Part shown: positions 39,903-51,400 of the stretch, in pieces
Layout of the letters: each line of letters opens with the position of its first letter
Position numbering within the stretch: the stretch's first letter is position 1
Assembly (NCBI GenBank): GCA_003615045.1
Contig: ML014141.1
Coordinates: 1-64,000, forward strand
From: Caulochytrium protostelioides
Taxonomy: Eukaryota; Chytridiomycota; Caulochytriomycetes; Caulochytriales; Caulochytriaceae
Direction: 5' to 3'
Length of the DNA: 64,000 nt
Notes under the pieces: model-generated
Seen by the model: only the letters and a program-made list of their open reading frames with translations
Database searches by the model: none
What the model was told of the DNA's origin: nothing
Translations under genes and position numbers: made by a program

Positions 39903-41668
39903 TCAGACGGCGGCGGCGTCGGCGCTAATGAAGGGCGTCATGGCGTCCAGCAGGCTCTTGACGCTGGCCGGCGAGCCCGTGCGCGCCAGGAAGGTCTCGA
40001 GCGGCTTGTCGGGCCCGTGGAGCACGACAAAGCGGAGGTACTTCTCCTGCGCCACCTCGGCATGGAAGTTCGGGTGCAGCCGCGCGTTCAGCAGCAGCTT
40101 GAGCACGCCCTCGGCGCGCATGAGTAGACGGGCGCACGTCGGCGCCGCGTCAGGGTTCGCGGGCCGCGTCGCATTCACCTTGAGCGCGCCGACGCCGCGC
40201 TCGAGCCACGCGCCGTTCTCGCCGAGCTGGAACAAGCGGCACCGCGTCGACGCCAGCGTCACCTCGTCTTCCTCGCCCGTCTTGGTCTCGATCGTCGCGG
40301 CACGTAGGCGCTTCGCGTCCTCCTCGTCATCGACATCTTTGGGGCGCTGCGACGAGGACGCCGCGTCGTCGTCATCGGCGCCGTCGTCGGCGGGGTCGTC
40401 GCCGTCGGCGCCGCTGCCGTCGTCGCCGTCACCGCCCTTCGACGCCGACGAAGTCGTGCGCTGACGCGCCCACGCGACTTCGCCCGAGGACGCGGCGGCG
40501 GCCGCAGCGAACCCGCCCGGCGTGCTGCCGGCTGTCCCGAACGTGCTTTTGCCGGTTTCGCCGGCCATCCAGCCCTTGCCGAGCGACCGCACGTCTTGCT
40601 TGAAGTAGGAGTTGCCTGACAGCGTGCCGTGCGCCATGGCATCGGCGACGGCTGCGGAGCTGCCCTCCACGGGCTTGGCGGCCGCAGCGGGCGCGGCCGC
40701 AGCGGTGGTGGTCGGCGGCGTGCCGTCCGTGCTGTTGGCCGGCTGAGTCGCGAGCGCCGACAGCGGGGCGCTCGACGAGAGCGACGTGGTGGTCCCCGCA
40801 GGCGCCGCATTCGTCGTGGCGGCAGGCGCATTGCCGGACGCCGTGCTGAAAGGGGTGCCGAGGTGCCACGCGCGACCCGGCTGGAAGACGGAGCTGGCGG
40901 CGGCGGCGCCCGCGGGCGTGCCAGGGGCCGTGCTGCCGTCCGACGCGGCGCTGCTGGCGGCGGAGGCCGGCGCTTGCTCACTCTTCTGGAACAGCGCCGA
41001 GGCGCGGAACAAGCCGTTCGGCTTCGCGTCACTCGACTTGACCATCCCGAACGGATTCGACGCCGACGCGGCGGATGGCGCGGGCGCAGCCATCTGGCCG
41101 GCGGTCGCCCCGGCGGGCGAGCGGTCAATCGCTGGCGCCGGCGAGGAGGTCGCGGACCCCCAGCCGCGGCCCGGCGCGAACGGCGAGGCCGTGGCGCCGC
41201 TGGCAGGCACGGCGCCGAAGACGCCCGATTTCGGAAGAGCCAAGATGGAGGCGGCGGCGGTGACAGACGCCGCGTCGGCGCTGGTGCTGACGGGCGTGGC
41301 GGCGCCTGACGAGGCCGGGTCCAGCGCGAGCTTCTTGGTCGACGGCGTGCCTGCATCGTCGGAGGCCGCGTCAGCTGGCGGGTCGGCACGGGGTGCGGTC
41401 ACCGCAGCGGCGGCGGCAGCAGCGGCGCTGCCAGCATCGCTATCGGCGCCGTCCTGCGCGTCGTCATCGTACTTCCGCTTGACGGTCGTATCCGCCGCAA
41501 CGGTCTGTCTCGCCACCGGTTCGACGAGAAATCAACAATGCATGCTTCCAGGGTGAGTTCTACGGCGATGCGAGCGAGACTGGCGACTCGGCGGGGCTGA
41601 CGCTCGATCACGCGTCGGCGCAGGCATGGGCGGGGCTAGCACGTTGTTGTACGTACCGTGTCAGCCAT
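39903..41668 (-). CDS. YRB2: Ran-binding domain protein, RanBP3/Yrb2-like, two exons
   Basis: A 537-aa nuclear protein. The exons are 41668-41657 (4 codons, 'MADT') and 41504-39903, phase 0. The body has a basic NLS-like 'VKRKYDDD' and a long Ala/Ser/Pro-rich low-complexity region with scattered F-G/F-Q motifs (twice 'FxPGRxW'). The C-terminal Ran-binding domain (about 410-530) contains 'TKTGEEDEVTLASTRCRLFQ', 'WLERGVGALKVNA' and 'RLLMRAEGVLKLLLNARLHP', which fit the RanBP3/Yrb2 branch (T-G-E-E-D-E, C-K-L-F, W-x-E-R-G). RanBP3/Yrb2 is a cofactor of Crm1-dependent export. Nup50 is the main alternative, but its N-terminal importin-binding motif is not evident. The open frame itself begins only at GTG, with a stop just upstream and no ATG for 130 residues, so the 12-nt first exon is required. 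Confidence 0.86.
41505..41656 (-). other. Intron of RanBP3-like gene (152 nt, phase 0)
   Basis: Donor GTACGT (41656-41651), acceptor GACAG (ending 41505). It joins ACG to ACC in phase 0 and supplies the only sensible ATG. Stops lie in the retained-intron frame. Confidence 0.82.
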
Positions 41669-42480
41669 GATGGTCGTTGTCTAGCTGGTGTTGCCGTTGG
41701 TTTACGGGATAACGCCTATCGAGCGTTGAGCTCACCAAGCACACCGCAGGGGTAGTGTTCTGGAGACCCTCGCGGCCCGCGCTACCGTCAGGTCAAGGGG
41801 TAACACTGAACACGCGCGTGACGGGCGGCGTCTTGCTCAGGGAAGCACGGGGTGGCGATCGCGGTGGCGGTATCCGTTGCGCGTGGGCTGGATCGCTGGC
41901 AGTGATACGAATCGGCTGTGTTGAACCGTGGGACGATGGAACAACGTCGGGTGATGAGGTATATGTTGACAGTGGTACATCCGCGAGGTCGATTCTATAA
42001 AGACGCAACCGGGCTTGCTTGGAGGATGCTGAGAGTCGCAAATTTTTGTGTGCAAAAGTCCACGCGATTCCACGGCAGCACGTGATGGGGTAGACCATAA
42101 GACCACGGCAGGATACGGTCATCTGCGATGCACTCCGCCACGTGCATCCCGCGGAGACATGAGCGACGGGCCGATCGAGTTCGAGTGAACCAGCGCCGAC
42201 GGCCGGAAGTGGCGAGGCGCCCGCAATGCCGGGGACATGACTTTAAACCCTTTTTTTTTTCTTTCTTGATTTTGGGTCCGCCGCCCCTATTAGGGCCGCC
42301 ACAATGGCGCGGGTCCGGGAATCGCTGCGATGGGGCGTCCACGAAGCGTCAATTGAGAACGCCGCCGCTGCTGAAGCCACTGTTGATGTCGCCGTGACTG
42401 CGCCATCGCCCGCGTGGCGCGGCCGTATGGCCCAGCCAGGCAGAGAAAGATCCGCACATGTCCCGAGCGTATGCCGGCTT
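41669..42480. other. Intergenic ATR 3' / RanBP3-like upstream region
   Basis: 812 bases between two minus-strand genes. A T-run (42250-42265), an A-run on the coding strand, lies about 220 bases past the ATR stop and could mark its 3' end. The rest (41700-42130) is lower in GC than average and carries no coding signal. Confidence 0.45.
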
Positions 42481-45400
42481 CTAGAGATAGCTGCCCCAGC
42501 CGATATACATCTGCGCGAGAAGGTTGACGTCGGTCGCGGCACGGATGAGCTCCTGGACTTGCCCCTCGACGCTGAGCGGGATACTGACTTTGTCGATGCC
42601 GAGGAGCTTGCGGTCGATGGTGGCGAGGGCCTTTGCGGCCTGCTCGACTTCCATGGCCTGCTGCTTCTCCACGAGCGAGCCGGTGTGGCCTGCGGCGAAG
42701 CGGAGACTTTTGCCCCACTCGCAGAGCGGGTCGTGGAGGAATGTCTCGAGGACCGCGTTCAGGGCGTCGCGGTGCTCCCGCATCACGCGGTAGACGCTCT
42801 CGCAACCGCGGCGGAAGGGGCCTTCGACGCCGGTGACGCCCAGCGCATCCGTGAGATTGTGGGTCAAGCGGAAGGGCACGAGCTCAGGTTCGGCAAGGGT
42901 CAGTCCCTTTTCAAACAGACAGTTCAGGTCGACATGGACGCAGTCGCCGCTCTTTTCGTCAAACAGAATGTTCTCGCCGTGGCGATCCCCGAGGCCGATG
43001 ATCCAGCCGACAATCGACATGGTCGCCATCGTGGCCGCATACCGGCTGCGTGCTGCAAGCCAGCGCTGTGGCGTGCCAAACATCTCGTGGAACCACGTGT
43101 AAAATATGGGCGGATGAGGCGGCAACAGGTCGTGCACGAAGGCGTGCAGTCGCTTGTTCCAGTCCTTGCCGCGTCGCTCAGCGATCGCGCGGATTGCGCT
43201 CGATGGGAGGCCCATCCCGCGCGCGGTGTACCGCTGCTGCACAATGATGCGGAAGCCGGTAGTGGCGGGGACCCACTGGATAAGGCCACACTCCTCGCTG
43301 ATGGGTGTCACCGCGTACGTGCGGATCCGCAAGCCGCGGCCACGTGACTGCTCGTCGCGCTGCAGTAAGCGGCTGATGATGCCGGCAAACTCCATGAACC
43401 GCGCGTCCTTGCGTAAGTCGTCTTTGGGCTTGCACAAAAAGTGATACTGGTGGCCGTCGCTCCCGATAATCGTCAGCTTGCGCGGGCGAATGAGCGAGGT
43501 CATGACACCGACCTCGTCCTGGAAAGTGTGGATCGTGGGCAGTGACCGTGGGAAGGGTTTGTGCAGGGTCGGGTCATGAGCTTGATGGCGCAAGTAACTC
43601 GAGGCCACCAGGCGCGGCAGCGTCACCGTCATGCTGTTCTGCAGGGGGATCAGCACGTCCATCGGCATGATCTTGAGCAGCGTCCTGAAATGCACCGACA
43701 GCCTGAACGAGTTTTCCTGTTTCTGGATCGGCAGCTCGCAGATGTTGAGCAGGTGATCACACAGGCGCACCGCGACTTCGATGCGATCGCCGACACTGCG
43801 GGGCGCCTTGGTCCCGCTGCCGGCGGCGGCAGCCGCGTGGCCGGCCCGGTCGGTAGCTTGGGAGCGCGCATCGTTCGGGTCCTGCCAAAGATCCTCGCTG
43901 CGCGCCAACGCATACACTTGCTTGCACCGCTGCTGCTGGATCTTCTTTTTGCTCTTGCCGAGCGGCAGCAGATGCCAGATGGTTTGGTGCGGGTACACGA
44001 CCAACGTCGTCACGAGAATGTCCTTCAGGACATCATACACGAACGTTGTTTTGTGGTTGATTCGGCTCGTGAGCTGGGGCAGCGCCGTCATGAACTGCCA
44101 CGTGGGCAGCTGGGACCGCGCGTCGCTGACGAGCTGGTTCATGGTCCGGATCAAGCGCTCGTGCTGCTTGGCACGTGCCTGCAGCTCCTTGGGCATCGCC
44201 GCTGCCTGCATCACGCGGCTGCCCTCGTCGAGCCACAACGTCAGCAGACGCGGGAGCGTATGATCGATGTACTTGGTGCCGAGTCGCAGGGCGCGGATGT
44301 ACATCGTAATCACCTTCATGGCCATTTGGCTTGCATCGATAATAGCATCCGCTCGGGCCGCATCCATGACCGGCATCGTGGCCTTAAACCGGTCCGACGC
44401 ACCCTCATCGCGCTCTGGGTCTATGGCTTTCGGCGACCCGGGACCCGTCACGTCGATCACGGTGCTGCGCGAGCCTGCGCGCTTCATTCCTGACGCGGTG
44501 CCGGCTGCTTTGGGGTTGGCCGCCGCAATGAGTTCTTGCTGCTTGATGTTCTCGCGGTCCTTGTCATAGCACTTGTTGTAGAAGCGCCCAAAGTGGTAGC
44601 ATGTGCGCTCGAGCTCCATATTCTCGCGGCCCAGCGCCAAGTTGTAGATGCTCGCAATCATGGCTGGATTGCCCGAATTGGACTCCTCGAGATAGCCTGC
44701 CAGTGTGAGCTGCGTCTTGGTCCGCAGGTACAGTTTTTCGGATGCCGGCTGCAGCGCCATCAGTTCAGGGGTGCCAAACAGGTCGGCATACGACGCATGC
44801 ATCGCGGCCGCAAAGTTGAGACCGCTGGTCCATGCGTCGAGTTTGCTCGGTTTTGGTTGCTTGGGGTCGGCCTGGGCCTGGCTTTCCGTTTCCATCAGCG
44901 TATCGATCGCCGTACGGAGCTCAAAGATGGCGCGTTGCGTCTGGTTTCCCTGCTTGAGCCACTTCGCGCGTTCCACAAAGGCATACGGCGTTTTGAGCGA
45001 GGTGGCCTGCAGAATAGCCTGCAGCGCGGGCTCGCGGTAGTGCGCCTGGCGGTTGACCCGCGCCGTCTGCAGCCAGAGTCGCCCGATGTGGTACTGGATA
45101 CGTCGACCTAACACCGGGTGCTTGGAGGCTCCGTCGACCGCCAGCGCAGAGAGCAGCGTGCGCTGCACGGCGAGGCGCGGCTCCTGGACGGTGACGCCGT
45201 GCCCGCTGGCCAGAAGAAAGCGGAGATCCCAGTTCTGCACGATCTCGTCGAACGCGCGGGTCGAGAGCGTGATGGGCCGCAACGCCGACGGCGCCGCTGC
45301 GAGGATGGCGGCTTGCGCTTCAGCAAACCGAGCCGCGGGATGCTGGTGACCATCCGTATCATCCGAGTAGGACGCGAGGACCTGCAGAAATAGATCGATA

Positions 45401-48400
45401 TCGCCCAGTATGGCGAGCGCGCCCGTGATCTCGTGCTGGACGTGGTTGTAGTCCTGCATCAGCGTCGATAACGCGCGGCTGAGATTCATGCGCAGCTCCG
45501 CAATCACCGCCTCTGCCTGAGGGAACTGATGTTGTTTGATGAGGTAGAGCACGTACGCCAGCCCGACCTCGAACGGCGTTGACGCTAGTCCCGGAATCAC
45601 CTGCTGCAGCGACACCAGCACGTGGGAGGACGGCGGAGAGATGGGTTCCGGGATGCCCGCAAGCGCCGACCGCGGCGCTACCGTCGCGCCGTCATCGACC
45701 ATTTTGCGTTCAATCACATCCCACTGCTGGAGACGCCACGCGGCCTCACACTGGATCTTGGCAATCGAGCGCTTCAGATCGGGATCGGTCGCGGCCGCCT
45801 GGCTGACCTGGTGTGCATCCAGGTCATCGAGCGGGTGGGTGGTCGCGCCACCAGCTTGCGACGGCAGCCCCATCGTCAGTGGCGCCGTCCGCGACGGCGG
45901 CGGGGGGAGCATGCCGTTCAGCTGACTGAGCACTGCTTCGTAGTGACCCATCCGGGACTGGCTCATGAGGATGCCCACCGAGCAGGCCACGCGGTCGCGC
46001 GGATGCGGCGTCTGGGCGGACAGGATCTCCCAGCACGTCTGGGCGCTGTTCCAGCGCCCCGCCACCTCGTGGTCTAGGATTTGCTGCTCCAGACTGGGAT
46101 GCAAGAATTTGGTCGAAATGCCCTCGAGGCCGTCCGGCTCGTCCAGGTACCGGTAAAGCCGCTGAAGGTCACTGTACAGTGGTTGAAGCGATTCCTCCGA
46201 GGCATTGAGGCGCATGTGGCGGATATGCGTCTCAAAGTACGAGACGGCGCGGGCAAAGTCGCCGCAGTGGAATGCGGCGTTGGCGAGCGTGACGTTCGGC
46301 AGGGCCTTCATGCAGTGGTCAATCATATTCTGCAGCGCTTCATTGACCTGGGGGCCCTTGGCCAGCTTGGAGGCCGAGTCGTGGCGCGCCAGATTGCGCG
46401 GGGTGCGTTCGCTTGTGCGTGCAATGGCAATCTTGGTCTGCTCGGTCTGGCAGGCCTGCAGCTGGTCCAGAAATGTGAAGAGCTGACGACAACAGAGTAG
46501 CTGCTTTTCCGTGAGTGAAGCACGGCTCTTCACCGCATGCACTAAGCCTTGCTGCACGGCATCCGATGACACCAGGAAATGCGGCATATCATCGAGTATC
46601 AAGCGGAACTCATCTGTCACGACAGTCAAGTCGCCCATCCGCCCGGTGGGTGCCGGGACCCCCGCCGCAGCGACCATGTCTGTCAGCAGGCCCGAGCGCG
46701 AGGCGAGGACTTGGAAACAGACGTGGGGAAACAGAAAGGGCGCGAGTCCCGACTCCGGATTCTCGAGGAGGTTGCGGGCCACGTCCGTGACATAGCGCCG
46801 CAGATGGTCACCTGACGGCAGGCATCGGACCAGATGGGTGGTGAACGAGACGAGCCAGCCAAAAAACGTTGTCTGGTGGGTGTACACTGGCGTGGGCGTC
46901 GTGACGGCTGGCGGCGTGATGATCGAGTACCGTGTTCGCAGGAAGGGCTGCACGATCTCGACTTCGCTTGGGGTGAGCTGCAGCCACATGGCCATGATTT
47001 GCAGTTCCGGCGAGGGAATATGCTGGATCGATTCGATGGGCAGCCCCTCGAACGGGGTGTAGCGAAAATCGGTTTCGGTCAGGCCCGTATACGTCCGCAG
47101 CAGCGTCGACCCGCGCCGGGGCACCGCACCGCCGTTACCGACCGTGCTACTGGCCGGCGAATCGACGACACTCGTCTTGGACGCGGCTCGGGCCAGATGC
47201 GTCCCAGGGCCCTGTGCCGAGAACGAGGCTTCGAAATGCTGCGCCGTCAAGAGATCGCGGAACTTTTCAGCCTCGTCCACCAGCTTAGCGCGCAGACCAC
47301 AGAAAGTGAGTGTCTCCTGAATGGTATAGGCGAGATGGTCCTGGAAATGCGTGTCGCGTGCGGCACGGAAGGCTGGAATCACCTGAGTGATCAGCATCGT
47401 CATGGCGAGGCGCCACACATGGGCCGGCGTCTCTTTCGCGGCCAAAGTCGCTTCGGTGTCCCGAATGTTGGGAAACAGCGTGGCCGCCGCGACCATCTGG
47501 CGGTTCGGCTTGGGGGGCGACGCCGTTTCGGCGTTCGGACCGAGGCTGTGCGGGTCAAAGCTGTTGTGGAGGGCCTCGAGGGGCTGGAAGAAGGCGAGGC
47601 ACTGGATGAGGTACTGCTGCAGCGTATCGCGGGCCGCGCTGCGCGCGCACGCCATCTCGAGCAGCTTCGTCCGCAAGGACAGCACGACTTCGGTGAGGCC
47701 GGGCGAGTTGGAGTCGACCAGCAGCCGCAGCAGTTCGCCCCCATTTGTGTGACACAGCCGTTGGAGATCATGCAAGCAGGCTTTCAACAAGATCAGACTG
47801 CTCGCATCCAGAATGCGGCGGATGTCCGGCAAGCGGGAGAGCGTGGGGTGCTCCATGTACCACGGCTCATTGATGAACTGTCCCGCCTGGCTCTGAGATT
47901 TGGCCTCGTAGCGGAGCGACACGCGGTAGCGCTTGCGGCAGTGGTTGGTATGCACCTGCCATCGCGCGAGGCTCGGATCGTCGGGAATATCACACATGAG
48001 CGCGAACGTTTCATCCGGGTAAACGGCTTCGCCCCGCGCAAAGAGCGTGTTGACCACAAGCACACTGGCTTCGCGCACCATCGGCAGCGCGTCGTCGTAA
48101 TTGTTGAGCACACAGGCGAGAATATGCGGCAGATGCGGCTGCAGTAGCATCGGCGATATGTAGCTCGCAAAGTCCTTCCAGGCCGCCAGCGTCGCGCAGC
48201 GGATCGCGACGCGGTGCGCCGTGGTATCTTCCAGACCGGACTGCAGCGTCGAAATGACCTGGGGCAAGGCATTGCGGGCGCGGTCGCCCATGATGCGCAG
48301 CAGTACGCCGAGGCTGCGGATGTGGGCGATGCGGGCGGTCGCCGGGCGGAGGTGCGCGCCCTCGCCGACCGCATCGCCAATGCCGGAGAGCAGTCCGAGC

Positions 48401-51400
48401 AGATACGGCGCCAGAAAGTCGCCGATCAGGGTATAGGCGGCCTCATCCAGCAAGCGGGTCTCCATCTCGAGCTCGGGCGAGGCGGCGGCCGCCGCCCCGC
48501 CATTCGCCTGACCCGCCGGTTGACCCGTGTGGCTGCTGATCTGCTGGCTCTGCGACGACTTGGGCGACAGGGTCAGGGTTTCCCGGATCACGAGGATGGC
48601 ACGCAAGGCCTGCTCCGAGACATCGTTGCCGTCCCAGAGGCGGAACACGAGCTGGTTGAGGAGCAGCAGCGGACAGCTGCGGACGAACTGCGCGAGCGTC
48701 ATGCGCATCGTGGGCGACGAGGTCTGCTCAATGAGAAACAGCGCGGTGTCCTGTTCGAACCGCAAGAAAAACTCGGACAAGATGTAGCCAATATCCGTAA
48801 TCAGCAGATCTTGCACCGATCGCTGTGTCAGCTTGGCAAGCGCGTGGAGGGCTTTCGCATCGCGTAGCAGCACCATCTGCGGCAGGAGATCCTGCAGAAG
48901 GCGGTTGCAGAACTCTTTGAGCGCGATGCCCGTCGAGTCAATGATCATTTTGAAGCCGTCGGGGTCCTCGGAAAAGAGCTGGGCAAAGGCGGGCGCCAGC
49001 GCGGCCGCGTGGATCAAGAACAGATCCACGAGGCGTTGGTCGAGCCGCTCGGCCATCTGGTGCAAGTGCTCAATGATCAACGCATTGCTGAGGAGCCGCT
49101 TCGGATGGATTTGGCCTAGGAGGACCATCAGCACCGCGACGAGCGCGCGCTCCTGGCCACATGACCCGATGCGGGCCAGGGCGGCGATTGCGACTTCTTC
49201 GGAGAGCGACCGCGACGCGGCGTCCAGGACGCGCTCGAGCTGAACGATCAGGGTGCCGTGCGCCGGCTGGCTGTGGACGCTGGAGGGCACGCGGAGATCA
49301 CTGCGGTGGAGGTACAGCGCTGCGGCGAGGGGCACGGCTTCGTGCGCCAGACGGGGTTCGGGCTGGGCGATCAGGTCAAAGATCAGCGCCATCAGGTCGA
49401 CGCGCTCGTCCGTGACGGCGGGCGGCGTATGCGCCATCAGCGACTGGATCGTCTGGACCGCACCCAGTCGCAGCGCGAGCGGGGCTTGATCATCCAGCAC
49501 CCATGCGTGCAGCAGCGGAGACCAGGCGCCCTCGTTCAGCAGTGCCGGGTAGGCCGTGGCGAGGGAGGCCGCGGTCTGACGCCCACACGCGCTGCACGTG
49601 GGCCGGGGCGACGCGCTCCACTCGTCAGGGCTGACAGCACGGCCGCGATGCTGTGTCTGCGCCGAGGCGCAGTTTAAGCGCTGCAGGGCTTCGAACAGCC
49701 TCGACCACGCGTGACTCAGCGCCGGCGTCGTGGCTACCGCGGGTCCTTCGGCCAGCGCCGCGACGGCCCGCCGGATCGTCGCGATGCTTTGCTCGATCAC
49801 GCGGAGGTCCGGTGCCGGCTGCTCGGCCACCACCAAGGCATCAGCCAGACTCGTCACGGTCGTGATGAGCGCGAGCAGGCGATGTGCCACCGGATCGCCC
49901 TCGGGCGCCGCGCGATCGGTTTCCGTGCTGGTCGGCGCCGGCACCGTGAGTAAAGGCGTCCGAGCGGCGAGCACGAGGCTGAGGTGGGGCACGGTGTGCG
50001 TAAAACAGCGATAGGACCGCTTGACGCACGTCTGAATGACGCGGCGGTGGAGGTCGCTCAGGGAGCAGGCCCCGTCGCGGGCGGAGGTCGAGAGGGCCGT
50101 GAGATGCTGCATTGCACGGTGCCACGTGGCCCATCGGACGGGGTCCACGCAGGCCTGAGAGATCGACCGGCACGCGTCGGAGACGGATTCGGAAGCCGCA
50201 GCGCCACGGAGCATCCCCTGGCTGATCCAAGCGAAAGCTTCCCGGTCCGACGGATCCATCTCGGAGAGGGCGCTGACGCGGGGCGCGCTGGTCGCGAGCA
50301 GGGTCCACGCGATCGCCCATTCGACGGTGGCGTGCATGGCTTGCGCAGGGCGCCACACCTCCGAAGCGGCATCAGCTCGCTCGGGGTCGAGCCAATGCCC
50401 GGCCTGGCGAATCACGAGCAAGATAAAGGGGATGTGCTTGAGAAAGAGCGTGGCGACGTCGTTGGGCGAGAGCGTGGCTTTACTCAGCGAGGCGGCGCAC
50501 TGCTGAACGCGGTTGACGGCATAGTGCAGCACGGCGGCGGCGGCGGTTTGGCCGTACATGTTAGGGATCATGAACGCGATCGTGACGACGTGCCGCGCAT
50601 ACCTCTGGCGCTGGGCTGCGAGCGGATCTGCGTCGGTGTCATTGGCGGCGGCCGGCGGGGCCGCATCGATCGTGCCGACGCGAAGCAAGTCGGAACGCAG
50701 GGGGCCCGCCAGCATGGTATCGAGCTGCTGGACCGCATCGACCCATCCGCCGGCCTGGGGCAGATCGGCGAGTCGTGGCGTGCTGGACGAGGCGCTGCCG
50801 CCGCCCAGCGGCGAGGACAGCGAGGAGGACGATGTGGCGTGAGACGACATGGCCGAGGACGACGTGGCCGTGGTGGCTGCGGTGGCCGCGGTCGACGCAG
50901 TGCCGGTCTCGCTGGAGCTCGTGGAGGAGGAGAGCGCGGATGGGCGCTGGATCAGCGGCCGTTTATGGGGCCGTGAGGGCACGTCCGTGTCCATCTCGAC
51001 ATCGGCCGTCGCGGCCGCCGCGTCCGTCATGGCCGCGTCGACCGCATGCGAGCGTGCCGCGTCGTGGGCCGGGAAGGCCCGCTTGGACGGCGTGGCGGCC
51101 GCCTCCCCGTCGCGCATTGGAAGATCAGTGTCCCCCTGGAGCACCAGGCCCACTCGGGTCGTGTCGGGGTCCTGCTCGGGCGAGGCGGGGGTCCGCAGCA
51201 TCGCCGTCAGTTGGTGGAGGGCTTCGTCGGTCTCGCTATCGCCATCGTGGAGGGTGATGGGCCAGGGCGCAGCAAAGGCGGTCCATGCCGTCGGAAACGG
51301 CAGCGCGAGCTGAAACTGCGTGCTGTGGAGCCCTGCCATGGTATCCTCCGGATCGCTGAGGCGACGCTCGCCGCTGTACGGCCCCCGCGGCATCACGGGC

